61,210 nucleotides of DNA from Gp7-AA10 sp035636095. Its GTDB lineage: Bacteria > Acidobacteriota > Thermoanaerobaculia > Gp7-AA8. Below are positions 34,932-44,709 of this stretch, piece after piece. The position numbers and the translations under genes are program-made. Location of the stretch: contig DASPZU010000085.1 in NCBI GenBank assembly GCA_035636095.1, positions 1-61,210 of the forward strand, read 5' to 3'. Positions within the stretch are counted from its first letter, which is position 1. Every line of letters starts with the position of its first letter. Under the pieces are notes generated by a model. The model ran no database searches and had not been told where the DNA came from. It was given only the letters and a program-made list of their open reading frames with translations.

Positions 34932-35486
34932 ATGTCCTACAAGAACATCCTCGCGCACGCCGACCGGTTTTTTCAATCGGTCATGGCCGCCCAACCGCAG
35001 AATTTGCAGTGCGGACGCGGATGCTCACTATGTTGTTACGGCCTGTTCGAGATCGGAGCGGCCGACATTCCGGTAATCGCGAAAGGGCTGGCGAAAGTCC
35101 ATCCCAAGCGGCGCCGGATGATCGTGCGGAGGGCGGTCGAGATCCTCGCGACGTCGCAGCATCCGCGGCTTCGCGAGTGCTCACCGATCGAGAAGCAAAG
35201 TTTCTTTGACCGCACGGCATCGACGCCATGCCCGAACTTGAACGACGCCGGCGAATGCATGATCTACGAGCATCGACCGCTCGTCTGCCGAACATTCGGC
35301 CTTCCCTTGCGCGACCGCGATCGCTACCTCGGTGACGTCTGCGAATTGAATTTCACGAAGGCGACCGAGGAAGAGTGCGTGCAGGCCGCGTGGGATCTGC
35401 AGTGGGAAGACGCGCTCGGACCCGAAGACCAGTACACGATTCCTGAAGCGATCGTACTCATCGCACGAACGCGCGGCTGGTTGTGA
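34932..35486 (+). CDS. YkgJ-type cysteine cluster protein
   Basis: 184 residues. The Cys pattern is CGRGCSLCCYG near residue 27, then CPNLNDAGECMIYEHRPLVC (two Cys plus one) and later ELNF, typical of the CxxxCxxCC family (YkgJ/FliB-like) that probably binds a metal or Fe-S centre. Function is unknown. The start is the ATG at 34932; TATACC ends 11 nt upstream, giving a very short leader. It is divergent from the ATP synthase operon. Confidence 0.85.
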   Translation: MSYKNILAHADRFFQSVMAAQPQNLQCGRGCSLCCYGLFEIGAADIPVIAKGLAKVHPKRRRMIVRRAVEILATSQHPRLRECSPIEKQSFFDRTASTPCPNLNDAGECMIYEHRPLVCRTFGLPLRDRDRYLGDVCELNFTKATEEECVQAAWDLQWEDALGPEDQYTIPEAIVLIARTRGWL

Positions 35487-35548
35487 TCGGTTTCACATTT
35501 TCGACTGAGGTCGAGTCATAATATTCGGCTCTAACGGACTGAGACCGA

Positions 35549-36247
35549 ATGTATTGCCCCTCCTGTGGCGTAAAGAACGAAGACGACAAAGGGGAATGTT
35601 TTGTCTGCGGGAAGCGGCTGCCCTCATCGCTTCTGGTCGATCTCTCACCCTCGACGCCACAATCCAATCGACCGAAATCGGGCAAGGCTCGAGCCGCAAC
35701 CTCCTCCGATAGCAATGCAGCCCGCCTCGGCGATCGTCTCATCGCGTTGATTCTCGACACCATGTTCATCAGCGCGATTGTGCTGGTAGTGGCGGCGGCG
35801 GTGTTATCGCGCTGGCCGACGGTTCTCGATTCGCATTCGACGTTGACGTTAACCGCCGTCAGCGCAGGCATCGTGATCGTGATCGCCTTCATCTACCACT
35901 GGCTGCAGGAAGGCGCATTCGGCGCGACGATGGGAAAGGCGATCATCGGCGTTCACGTCACGCGCCAGGGCGGCCTCAAACCGGGCCTCGGTCCGGCTGC
36001 CATCCGCAATGCGTTTCGGCTGCTGGACGCGCTTCCGTTTTACGTGATCGGATTTTTCGTCGCGCTGTTTTCGCGCGGACGCCGGCGGCTGGGCGATTAT
36101 GCGGCCGGAACGTTTGTGCTGGAGCGCGCTGCCGTTCCGGTCGGCGAGCGGATCGCGGTGATCTTTCTCTGGCTGGCCGGGATCAGCGCGGCGGTGTGGG
36201 GCACATGGCTGCTGCGCCCGACCTGGTTTCAATTTCCGCCGAAGTGA
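35549..36247 (+). CDS. RDD family membrane protein with N-terminal zinc ribbon
   Basis: 232 residues. The N-terminus is a zinc ribbon (MYCPSCGVKNEDD, then CFVCGKRL). After a Ser/Pro linker comes an RDD domain: ARLGDRLIALILDTMFI, TMGKAIIGVHV, RRRLGDYAAGT. About four membrane helices are predicted. RDD proteins include Na+(Li+)/H+ antiporters and unknown transporters. A TAATAT at 35519-35524 is a candidate -10 box. Its stop codon touches the bactofilin stop codon, with no terminator between the convergent genes. Confidence 0.88.
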   Translation: MYCPSCGVKNEDDKGECFVCGKRLPSSLLVDLSPSTPQSNRPKSGKARAATSSDSNAARLGDRLIALILDTMFISAIVLVVAAAVLSRWPTVLDSHSTLTLTAVSAGIVIVIAFIYHWLQEGAFGATMGKAIIGVHVTRQGGLKPGLGPAAIRNAFRLLDALPFYVIGFFVALFSRGRRRLGDYAAGTFVLERAAVPVGERIAVIFLWLAGISAAVWGTWLLRPTWFQFPPK

Positions 36248-36622
36248 CTATGCCTTTGCGGCGATGTTCGTCACGCTGGCGCCCTTCTTGTCGCCCATGA
36301 CGCAGTTGCCCTGGAAGATGGCGCCTTCTTCGATGACGAGTGCCGGCGTGTCGATGTCGCTGTAGACCTTTCCATTGCGATGGATCTCCACGCGTTGCGA
36401 TGCCACGATCTTTCCGATCACCGTTCCGCTGATGGCAATCCGCCCGACGAGGATGTCGCCTTCGATGGTGGCGCTCTCGCCGACGATCAATTCGTTCTTC
36501 GACACGATCTTGCCGTTGAAGCGGCCGTCGATCCGCATCGTGTCTTCGAACTCCAGCTCGCCCTTGAAGGACGCGCCGCTGTCTAGAAATCCGTTGAGCT
36601 CCCCGTTGCCTTTGCCTTTCAT
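36248..36622 (-). CDS. Bactofilin
   Basis: 124 residues. A short N-terminal tail (KGKGNGELNGFLDSGASF) is followed by the beta-helix with repeated G-x-I/V strands (IDGRFNGKI, IEGDILVGRIAISGTVIGKIV) and a short C-terminal tail. Bactofilins polymerise without nucleotide and act as scaffolds, in some species for ParABS positioning. It overlaps parB by 4 nt (ATGA), so a link to chromosome segregation is a reasonable inference. Confidence 0.93.
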   Translation of the reverse strand: MKGKGNGELNGFLDSGASFKGELEFEDTMRIDGRFNGKIVSKNELIVGESATIEGDILVGRIAISGTVIGKIVASQRVEIHRNGKVYSDIDTPALVIEEGAIFQGNCVMGDKKGASVTNIAAKA

Positions 36623-37460
36623 CGTCGCCTCCCGGTCAAATCATCAAAGATGCGCATCAAATCATCCTCGCTTGCGAAGCGAATGTGAATCACCCCGCCG
36701 CGCCGGCGGCGGTCGATCTCGACCTTCGTCCGCAGCGATTTCGTCAACTTCTCCTCGGCATCGCGAGTAAAGACGTCTTTCGGCTTCTCACGTTTCTTTT
36801 TCTTCGCCGGTCCCGACGCCAGGACCTCCGCCTGCCGGACATTCAAGCTGCTTCGAACGATCCGGCCGGCAAGCTGCTCCTGCTTCTTCGGCGAATCGAG
36901 CGACAGCAACGCGCGCGCGTGTCCCATCGACAGCTCGCCCGAGGCCAGAAGCTTCTTTACAGGTTCAGGCAATTTCAACAAGCGTAGAAAGTTTGCAACG
37001 GTCGATCGTTCTTTGCCAACGCGTTTCGAGATCTCTTCCTGTGTCAGGCCGAAATCGTCGTGGAGCTGGTGATACGCGTTGGCCTCCTCGATCGGGTTGA
37101 GATCCTCGCGCTGGATGTTCTCGATGAGCGCGATCTGCAGGGCGTCGCTTTCTTGGAGGAGATCCTTAATTACTGCCGGAACGCTCGGGAGGCCGGCTCT
37201 TTGGGCGGCGCGAAAACGCCGCTCCCCGGCGATCAGTCGAAATCGGTTGTCGCTGGTCCGCGAGACGACCACGGGCTGCACGATCCCGTGCTCGCGCACG
37301 CTGCGGGTCAGTTCGTCGATCGCTTTTTCATCGAATGCTTTTCGCGGCTGGTAGGGGTTCAGCGCGATGCGGTCGAGGGGAATCTGCGCCAGTGCCACTG
37401 CCGGCTCGGTTTTCTGCGGGAGCAGCGCGCTGAGTCCCCGGCCGAGTGCTTTTTTCTGAT

Positions 37461-37464
<4 letters not shown>
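36619..37464 (-). CDS. parB: Chromosome partition protein ParB
   Basis: 281 residues. The N-terminal LGRGLSALLPQ segment binds ParA; the CTP-binding/clamp region has GERRFRAAQRAGL; the HTH contains LTQEEISKRVGKERSTVANFLRLL; and the C-terminus dimerises. ParB loads at parS, slides as a clamp and spreads. Two parS palindromes lie within 3.1 kb upstream. It overlaps parA and bactofilin by 4 nt each, so the three are one translationally coupled unit. Confidence 0.96.
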
Positions 37465-38230
<766 letters not shown>

Positions 38231-38234
<4 letters not shown>

Positions 38235-38779
38235 GCCTGTTCCACGTGGAACACCACCAGGAAGCCGCGGCGCAGAGGGTACGCCGTCTGTTTCCGGAAG
38301 TGGTGTATTGCCGGGCTGTCGGGCGCGCTTTGGAAGAGCGCGGCGCGCGCTTCCGCGGCCATCCACGGCACAAGCGAGGGCAACCATTCCTTTGGATTGC
38401 CGACAGCGCGCGATATGACGAGCGAGAACCGCAGATCAGAGGGAAATCGCGTCAGAGCGCGATCGAGCCTATCACCGTAAACCACGGAGTTCAATCGACA
38501 TTCGCGTACAACGTGCTTGAGAAAAGCCCACTTTTTCTGATCGGCTTCGACGAGGTGGAAGCGGGCGTTCGGCGAGGCCAGCGCCATCGGAATCGCCGGC
38601 AATCCGCCCCCACTTCCGAAGTCCAGAACGTCCCCCGCCGGCAGGAGAATCTGGGCGGCTTCAAGCGCTTCGGCGATGTGGTCCTCGAGATTGGCCTTCG
38701 CTTCCGGGCCGATCAGGTTGATCTTCGCGTTCCACGCGAGGAGCCCGCGCCTGTAGGTTTCGAGGCGCTCGTCGGTCAT
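38231..38779 (-). CDS. rsmG: 16S rRNA (guanine527-N7)-methyltransferase
   Basis: 182 residues. The SAM-binding glycine loop is VLDFGSGGGLPAIPMA, followed by FHLVEADQKKWAFLKHV; SRAVGNPKEWLP is the later motif. It methylates G527 of 16S rRNA. Its last codons (VVFHVEQA) contain parS copy 1. It overlaps mnmG and parA by 4 nt each. Confidence 0.94.
38238..38253. promoter_or_regulatory. parS site 1
   Basis: TGTTCCACGTGGAACA is a perfect 16-bp palindrome of the parS type. It lies inside the 3' end of rsmG, 4 nt upstream of the parA start codon. ParB binding here would load the segregation complex next to its own operon. Confidence 0.93.
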
Positions 38780-40536
38780 GAAGCGCGCCGCAGATGCAAG
38801 CGCAAAATCGAGATCGCGGCAGGCGTCACACCCGAGATGCGGCTCGCCTGTCCGAGCGAAACCGGTCGCACGAACGAAAGTTTCTCCACCATCTCGCGAG
38901 AGAGTCCCGGAAGCGAGTACGACATCTCCCTCGGGATTCGCAGTCCTTCGTCCTGGGCGATGCGTGCGGCTTCGCGCTCCTGACGCGCGATGTATCCCGC
39001 GTAGCGAAGCTCACTGACCACTCCCTCCAGCTCTTCCTCGGTCAAATCAGGAAGCTTCTCGGCGAAAGAATTGATATCGACGTCGTGACGGCGCATCAAC
39101 TGACCGAGCGTCGTGCTCTCGGCCAGTCGCCTGGCGGCGCGCATGCGGTCGACTCGCCCATCGATCCGTCGCTTACGCTCGTCATCGAGGATTTCGAGTC
39201 GGGTCGCAATGGGAGCGAGTCGCTCGTAGACCGAGTCGCATCCGAGGAGCAGGCGGTGCTCGGCGCGTGAGGTGAACATTCGATACGGCTCTTCGGTACC
39301 GAGGGTGACCAGGTCATCGATCATGACGCCGCTGTAAGCCTGATCGCGACCGAGGATGACCGGCTCGCCGCCGCGAACGTACTGAAGCGCGTTGATGCCG
39401 GCCATCAAGCCTTGCGCTGCCGCTTCTTCGTAACCCGACGTTCCGTTGATCTGTCCCGCCAGAAAGAGTCCGTCGACTCCACGGACCTCGAGCGTCGGCT
39501 CGAGCTGCTGCGGATTCACGAAGTCGTACTCCACCGCGTAACCGTAGCGGGCGATGACGGCGGTTTCGAAACCGGGCAATGAATGCACGACGCCTTCCTG
39601 CACGTCCGGCGGAAGCGATGTCGAAATCCCGTTCAGATACAACCACGGATGTTCCAGCCCTTCCGGCTCGACGAACACCTGATGCCGCGGCTTGTCGGCG
39701 AAGCGCACGACCTTGTCTTCTATGGATGGGCAGTAGCGCGGGCCGGTCGCCTTGATCTGTCCCGAGTACATCGGCGCGCGATGGAGATTCGAGCGAATCA
39801 GCTCATGTGCCTGGCCACTGGTCCAGGTCAGATGACAAAGCACCTGCGGCAGGGCGATGCCATCGGTGAGAATCGAGAACGGCCGCGGGACATCGTCGCC
39901 CGGCGCGGGCTCGAGCTTCGAGAAATCGACGGAGTCCTTCGCGATCCGCGGAGGTGTGCCGGTCTTCAGACGGCCCAGGCGAAGGCCGAGCGCGCGCAGC
40001 GAGTCGGAAAGCGTCTCGGCCGATGGCTCGCCGAAGCGGCCTCCGACGGTCTTCACTTCGCCCGAATGCATGAGCGCGCGGAGGAAGGTTCCGGTCGTGA
40101 CGACGATGGCTCGCGCGTGGAGCGCAGTTCCGTCCGCGAGCGCGACGCTTCCCGGCTCCAGCCGACCCACCGCTCCCTCGATGATGGCCAGGTTCGTTTC
40201 GGCCTCCAGGATGTCCCGGACCGCCTTGGCGTACAGCTCGCGATCGCATTGCGCGCGCGGTCCCTGGACCGCCGGGCCCTTCGATCGATTGAGGACTTTG
40301 TACTGGATGGCGGCGCGATCGGTGGCCTCGCCCATCAAACCGCCGAGGGCGTCGATTTCTTTGACCAGGTTGCCCTTGGCCAGACCGCCGATGGCGGGAT
40401 TGCACGACATGCGGCCGATGGCGTCGCGGAGCATCGTCACCATCGCGACGCGCACTCCCCCCCGCGCACACACCCTGGCCGCCTCGGCCCCCGCGTGGCC
40501 GCCGCCGATCACGATGACATCGAAGTCGCGCGTCAT
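38776..40536 (-). CDS. mnmG: tRNA uridine 5-carboxymethylaminomethyl modification enzyme MnmG
   Basis: 586 residues. The FAD-binding motif is VIVIGGGHAGAEAA; CNPAIGGLAKG and GPRAQCDRELYA are family signatures, and GLFLAGQINGTSGYEEAAAQG lies in the middle (long hallmark, key residues GQINGTSGYEE). With MnmE it modifies U34 of tRNAs. The ATG at 40536 gives MTRDFDVIVIGGG; 21 upstream in-frame codons run through a parS site and a repeat. It overlaps rsmG by 4 nt. Confidence 0.95.
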   Translation of the reverse strand: MTRDFDVIVIGGGHAGAEAARVCARGGVRVAMVTMLRDAIGRMSCNPAIGGLAKGNLVKEIDALGGLMGEATDRAAIQYKVLNRSKGPAVQGPRAQCDRELYAKAVRDILEAETNLAIIEGAVGRLEPGSVALADGTALHARAIVVTTGTFLRALMHSGEVKTVGGRFGEPSAETLSDSLRALGLRLGRLKTGTPPRIAKDSVDFSKLEPAPGDDVPRPFSILTDGIALPQVLCHLTWTSGQAHELIRSNLHRAPMYSGQIKATGPRYCPSIEDKVVRFADKPRHQVFVEPEGLEHPWLYLNGISTSLPPDVQEGVVHSLPGFETAVIARYGYAVEYDFVNPQQLEPTLEVRGVDGLFLAGQINGTSGYEEAAAQGLMAGINALQYVRGGEPVILGRDQAYSGVMIDDLVTLGTEEPYRMFTSRAEHRLLLGCDSVYERLAPIATRLEILDDERKRRIDGRVDRMRAARRLAESTTLGQLMRRHDVDINSFAEKLPDLTEEELEGVVSELRYAGYIARQEREAARIAQDEGLRIPREMSYSLPGLSREMVEKLSFVRPVSLGQASRISGVTPAAISILRLHLRRAS

Positions 40537-40552
40537 GGTTCCACGTGGAACA
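40537..40552. promoter_or_regulatory. parS site 2
   Basis: The 14-bp palindrome GTTCCACGTGGAAC (40538-40551) is the core of parS. It lies directly against the mnmG start codon, 2.3 kb from site 1. Bound ParB could block initiation or transcription of mnmG. Confidence 0.9.
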
Positions 40553-40565
40553 ACTCTAACGCCGG

Positions 40566-40649
40566 CGTCATTCTGAGCGGAGCGAAGAATCTCGTCCACG
40601 CCTTGAGATCCTTCGCGGCTCGCTGATGGCTCGCCGCTTCAGGATGACG
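40566..40649. repeat. GTCATCCTGA-type palindromic repeat, copy 3
   Basis: It starts CGTCATTCTGAGCGGAGCG and ends CTTCAGGATGACG, with inner GAAGAATCTC and GAGATCCTTC arms. It occupies most of the mnmE-mnmG gap. It is followed by a GACGGCCG/CGGCCGTC hairpin (40646-40667) over the mnmE stop. Confidence 0.82.
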
Positions 40650-40665
40650 GCCGCTACGGCGGCCG

Positions 40666-41985
40666 TCACTTTCCGATACAAAATTTTGAGAAGATCTCGT
40701 CGAAGATTTCTTCGCGCGTGATGACGCCGGTCAGCAATCCCAGCGCCGTCGCGGCCCGGTAGAGATCGACTAGGATGATCTGCTCCTCGTGACCGGCGTC
40801 GATCGACGCCACCGCCGCGCGCAAGGCCTCGACGCACTCGGCCACCGCCTGTCGCTGCCGCTCGTTGACCAGGCTTCCCTCCGGCGCGACGAAGCGCTCG
40901 CGCACAAGATCGTCCAGCTTCGCGAGGAGTTGATCGATGCCGTGCTCGCTTACCACGCTGATGCCGAGCGCGCCGACCGGCGCGGCCGCCAAATCGACTT
41001 TGCTGTAAACCACCCATGCATCCGGCCATCGTTCCAGTTCGCGTCGATCCTCTTGCGTCATGCCTGCCGCCGCGTCGACCAGATAAAGAATCACGTCGCT
41101 CTGCTCCGCCGCCCGCCGCGCCCGCTCGACTCCGATCGACTCGACGGCATCGGAGCTGTCGCGCAGACCGGCGGTGTCGCTGAGCGTCACCGGCAATCCG
41201 CCGAATTCGATCGTTTCGCGCACGATATCGCGCGTCGTTCCGGGAATCGGCGTGACGATCGCACGATCGGTCCCCACCAGACGGTTGAGCAGCGTCGACT
41301 TCCCGGCGTTGGGCCGGCCGAGGATCACGGCGCTGAGACCTTCGCGAGTAGCGCGGCCGCGGCGATAAGTGTCCAGCAGACTCTCCGCATCGCGGATGGC
41401 GCTTTCAAGAATGGATCGCGCTTCGCCGCGCTGAATGAACTGGTAGCCTTCTTCCGAAAAATCGAGCGCCGCTTCCAGTCGCGAGATGACGTGCAACAGC
41501 GCCTCGCGGATCGCGGTCGCTTTCCGACTCAACGATCCCTCCAGATTGGCCAGCGAGAGATTCGCCTGCAGCGTGGTCCTGGCATTGATCAGATCGGCGA
41601 TGGATTCCGCCTGCACCAGATCGAGCTTGCCGTTGAGAACTGCGCGCTCGGTGAACTCGCCCGGCTCGGCCAGCCGCGCTCCGAGATCGACGGCGGCCCG
41701 GATGACGCTCTGGACGACTACGGCGCTGCCATGAAGCGTGAGCTCGACCAGATCGTTGCCGGTGAACGAGTGCGGCGCCTGGTAGCGCGTGGCGATGCAT
41801 TGGTCAACTAGTTGACTATCGTGACTGATTTGGACCAGCGTCGCGATGCGCGGTTCAGGCGATACTGAAGCGAGCTGCGAGAGGATGGCGGCGCTGCGCG
41901 GCCCGTCGATGCGCACGATCGCCAGAGCGCTTCGGCCAACCGGAGTTGCCGGCGCGACGATCGTGTCGATCGCCGGAGCGGTCAC
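40666..41985 (-). CDS. mnmE: tRNA modification GTPase MnmE
   Basis: 439 residues. N-terminal TIVAPATPVGRSALAIVRIDG, G1 loop GRPNAGKSTLLNRL, G3 DTAGLRDSSD and the C-terminal FCIGK with the essential Cys are all present. It partners MnmG in cmnm5U34 formation. Its start overlaps the jag stop by 4 nt. Unlike most of this cluster it is separated from the next gene, by 129 bp containing a repeat and parS 2. Confidence 0.95.
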   Translation of the reverse strand: MTAPAIDTIVAPATPVGRSALAIVRIDGPRSAAILSQLASVSPEPRIATLVQISHDSQLVDQCIATRYQAPHSFTGNDLVELTLHGSAVVVQSVIRAAVDLGARLAEPGEFTERAVLNGKLDLVQAESIADLINARTTLQANLSLANLEGSLSRKATAIREALLHVISRLEAALDFSEEGYQFIQRGEARSILESAIRDAESLLDTYRRGRATREGLSAVILGRPNAGKSTLLNRLVGTDRAIVTPIPGTTRDIVRETIEFGGLPVTLSDTAGLRDSSDAVESIGVERARRAAEQSDVILYLVDAAAGMTQEDRRELERWPDAWVVYSKVDLAAAPVGALGISVVSEHGIDQLLAKLDDLVRERFVAPEGSLVNERQRQAVAECVEALRAAVASIDAGHEEQIILVDLYRAATALGLLTGVITREEIFDEIFSKFCIGK

Positions 41986-42821
41986 GATCCCGCTGTGGTT
42001 TGCTCCTGCGGCTCCTGCGAGGAGCGGGGGACGATCGCGACCCGCTTGTAGAAGCCGTCGCCTCGCGAGGTGGTCACGACTTCCGGGTCATCCTGCAGCG
42101 CCAGATGCACGATGCGACGCTCGATCGGCGTCATGGCGGGAAGAAGCTGCTCGCGCCCATCGCGGCGGACGCGATCGGCGACTTCGCGGGCCTTCTGCTC
42201 GAGCTCTTCCGTGCGCTTGCCCTTGAATTCCTGGCAATCGACTTCGATCTCTTTCTCGATCTTGCGGCCGACGAAGGCCTTGTTCGCCAACACCTGCAGT
42301 GCGTCGATCACTTCGCCGTGGCCGTCGGTCAGACGCCGCGCGTCGCGGCCATACAGTCGGACGATCACCTGAGTATCGTTCTCTTCGGTCCGAAGCTCGA
42401 GACTCAGCTTGGTGAGCGAGATCACGTGCTCGAACCATCCCCGAACCATCTCGGCGTTGGTCGACTCCGGTCCCTGATCCGGAATCTCGATGGGCGTGAA
42501 GTCCTGTTCCTGGCGAGGTTCGGGACTTCGCCCATGTCGATCGCGCCGCTCGTTGCCCCGCCGCTCACCGCGATCGCGATGCCGCCCGCCGCGCGAGCGC
42601 TCCCGGCGCGGTCGCTCACCCGCCGCGGTCGCCGGCTCCTCCGCCGGCTGCGGCGCCTCGGTATTGATCTCGGCCTCAATCACGACGCGTTTCATGCCGC
42701 CGAGGAATCCGCGTTTCTCGAGAAGGACGTGATAGGTGAGCTGGAAGCGCTGCACGCCGAATGTCTCGGCAGCGCTGTTGAGCGCCTCCTCCAGATTCTT
42801 TCCTTCGAATCGCTGCGCCAT
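41982..42821 (-). CDS. jag: Jag/KhpB RNA-binding protein
   Basis: 279 residues from the ATG at 42821, which has AAGGA before it; an ATG at 42836 in the same frame overlaps the yidC stop and is an alternative. The Jag_N domain (GKNLEEALNSAAETFGV) is followed by a ~55-residue Arg/Glu/Gly-rich disordered linker (PRRERSRGGRHRDRGERRG), then a KH domain and an R3H domain (RRIVHLALQDDPEVVTTS). It binds RNA and in some Gram-positives controls cell elongation. Place next to yidC is standard. Confidence 0.93.
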   Translation of the reverse strand: MAQRFEGKNLEEALNSAAETFGVQRFQLTYHVLLEKRGFLGGMKRVVIEAEINTEAPQPAEEPATAAGERPRRERSRGGRHRDRGERRGNERRDRHGRSPEPRQEQDFTPIEIPDQGPESTNAEMVRGWFEHVISLTKLSLELRTEENDTQVIVRLYGRDARRLTDGHGEVIDALQVLANKAFVGRKIEKEIEVDCQEFKGKRTEELEQKAREVADRVRRDGREQLLPAMTPIERRIVHLALQDDPEVVTTSRGDGFYKRVAIVPRSSQEPQEQTTAGS

Positions 42822-42835
42822 GGTTGATCCTTCCA

Positions 42836-44488
42836 TCAGGCGGTCTGCAGCTCGGCAGGATGATCTTTCCAGTACCTATTCATGATCAATTGCTGAACGA
42901 TCGTCAAGATGTTCTGCACGAGCCAGTACAAGACCAGGCCGCTCGGAAACTCTTTGAAAATCCAGCCGAAGACGATGGGCATGATCAGAAACATCCGCCG
43001 TTGCGTCGGATCGGCGGTGGTCGGCGTGATGAATTGCTGCACGAACATGGCGGCCGTCATCAGGATCGGCAGGACGTAGGTGGGGTCTTTCGCCGAGAGA
43101 TCGTGAATCCACAGAATGAATGGCGCGCCTCGCAGCTCGATGGCGTGCGACAACAAATTATAGAAGCCTACGAAGATCGGGAACTGGATCACCATGGGAA
43201 GGCAGCCGCCGGCGGGGTTGATGCCCTCCTGCTGATACAGCTTCATCATGTCCTGATTCATCTTCTGGCGTTGCTCGGGGTCGGTGCGGTGCTTGCGGTA
43301 GCGCGCCTTGATCGCTTCCATCTTGGGCTGCACCTTCTGCAGCTTCTTCATCGACATCATCCACTTGTGCTGCAGCGGATAGAGCACGATCTTGATGAGG
43401 ATCGTCAGCACGATGATTGCCCACCCGTAGTTGTGGGTGTATTTGTTGATCCAGTTCAGGACGATCAGGAAGAAGCGCGCGATGATTCCGAAGGTGCCGT
43501 ACTGCAGCGTCCGCTCGAATCCGTAGCGATCGAGCAGCGTCGTTTCCTTCGGGCCGAAAAATGCGGCGCCGCTGACTATTGCATCGGGGGCGGCGTTGAG
43601 GGCGGCGTAAATCTCGCGGCGTTTGTCTTTTCCGGCGCCGAAATCGACAGCGCGCAGCAGAGCGCCGCCTGATTTCTCGGGCCGGAGAACGGCCAGAAAG
43701 TAGTTGTCTTCCACGCCGACGAATTGCGCCGAATCCCAGGTGGTGAGATTTCCTGCCTTTTCGCGGCGAATGGTCTTCAGGTCGTCATTGATCTGCGCGA
43801 CGCCATTTCCGGTGATCGTGAACTGACTGTCTTTCTCGTCCGGTTCGAGGTTGCGAATGCCGGGACCGATCACGACACGATACGGCGTGGGTGGGGAAAC
43901 GGCCATCGAGAAGTTGAAGAGGTACTCGCCGTTGAAGCGAAAAGTCTTGGTGGCGGCGACTCCATCCGCGTCAGCGTAGCGATATTCGAAAATCGTCTCG
44001 CCGCGATCGACGCGTTTGTTCAGCGCGTACAGCGCGGTGTTGAGGCGATTGGCGAGGGCGCCGTCGCGCGCCTCGATCGAGAACGGGAAATCGGTGCGCG
44101 AAAGGTCGCGAGATTTCACGAGCTCGACAAAGTGCCCGTCCTTCGTCTTGTAGTTGTTGAGCTGAAAGGACACCAGGACCGCGCCGCGATTCGAGAATCG
44201 CGCGGTGTACTCCTTGGTGTCGATGATGGTATAGGTAATCGACTCCGCCGAAACTGGCCTAACAGGCGTCGGCTCGACGCTGCGTGGAGCCGCCACAGGA
44301 TGCGGCGTCACCGAGGTGGTTTTGGTGGTGGTGGTGGTGGTCGTGGTCGTGCTTGGAGTGGCCGGCTTCGGTGATGTGACGCCGGGCTTCGGCTTCACGA
44401 GATTTGGAAAAAGCTTCGGCGCGAGCGCAGCCCAGAGCCACAGGAAGGCAATTGAAATCAGAACTGCGAGAAAAATCCGTTTTTCCAT
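42836..44488 (-). CDS. yidC: Membrane protein insertase YidC
   Basis: 550 residues, the long Gram-negative form. An N-terminal membrane helix (FLAVLISIAFLWLWAALAP) is followed by a Thr-rich linker coded partly by ACC/GGT repeats, the periplasmic beta domain (about 75-330) and the five-helix C-terminal core with the conserved Arg in the NRYW...-type region and EGINPAGGCLPMVIQFPIF. It inserts proteins into the inner membrane with or without Sec. The long form with a periplasmic domain supports a diderm organism. Confidence 0.95.
   Translation of the reverse strand: MEKRIFLAVLISIAFLWLWAALAPKLFPNLVKPKPGVTSPKPATPSTTTTTTTTTKTTSVTPHPVAAPRSVEPTPVRPVSAESITYTIIDTKEYTARFSNRGAVLVSFQLNNYKTKDGHFVELVKSRDLSRTDFPFSIEARDGALANRLNTALYALNKRVDRGETIFEYRYADADGVAATKTFRFNGEYLFNFSMAVSPPTPYRVVIGPGIRNLEPDEKDSQFTITGNGVAQINDDLKTIRREKAGNLTTWDSAQFVGVEDNYFLAVLRPEKSGGALLRAVDFGAGKDKRREIYAALNAAPDAIVSGAAFFGPKETTLLDRYGFERTLQYGTFGIIARFFLIVLNWINKYTHNYGWAIIVLTILIKIVLYPLQHKWMMSMKKLQKVQPKMEAIKARYRKHRTDPEQRQKMNQDMMKLYQQEGINPAGGCLPMVIQFPIFVGFYNLLSHAIELRGAPFILWIHDLSAKDPTYVLPILMTAAMFVQQFITPTTADPTQRRMFLIMPIVFGWIFKEFPSGLVLYWLVQNILTIVQQLIMNRYWKDHPAELQTA
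44316..44350. repeat. GGT/ACC microsatellite in yidC
   Basis: A run of GGT units with TCGTGG interruptions encodes the Thr-rich linker of YidC. It may vary in length between strains by slippage. Confidence 0.7.
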
Positions 44489-44489
44489 T

Positions 44490-44699
44490 TCAGGGAATGG
44501 GGTCCCAACCTCCAGGATTCAGCGGGTGACATCGGAAAAGCCGCCGCACCCCCAGCCACCCGCCCCGCATCAGGCCGTACCTCTTGATCGCCTGCGTCAT
44601 ATACACCGAGCAGGTCGGCTCGAAGCGGCACATGGGTGGGAGAAGCGGCGAAACGAATCGCTTGTAACCGCGAAGAAGCGCCAGGGCGACCGCTCGCAT
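44490..44699 (-). CDS. yidD: Membrane protein insertion efficiency factor YidD
   Basis: 69 residues from the ATG at 44699. LLRGYKRFVSPLLPPMCRF, the Cys pattern PTCSVY and RRLFRCHPLNPGGWDP are the family signature. An upstream in-frame extension to 44834 runs through rnpA in another frame and was rejected. It assists YidC and ends 1 nt before the yidC start. Confidence 0.94.
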   Translation of the reverse strand: MRAVALALLRGYKRFVSPLLPPMCRFEPTCSVYMTQAIKRYGLMRGGWLGVRRLFRCHPLNPGGWDPIP

Positions 44700-44709
44700 C
44701 GCAGGCGCC

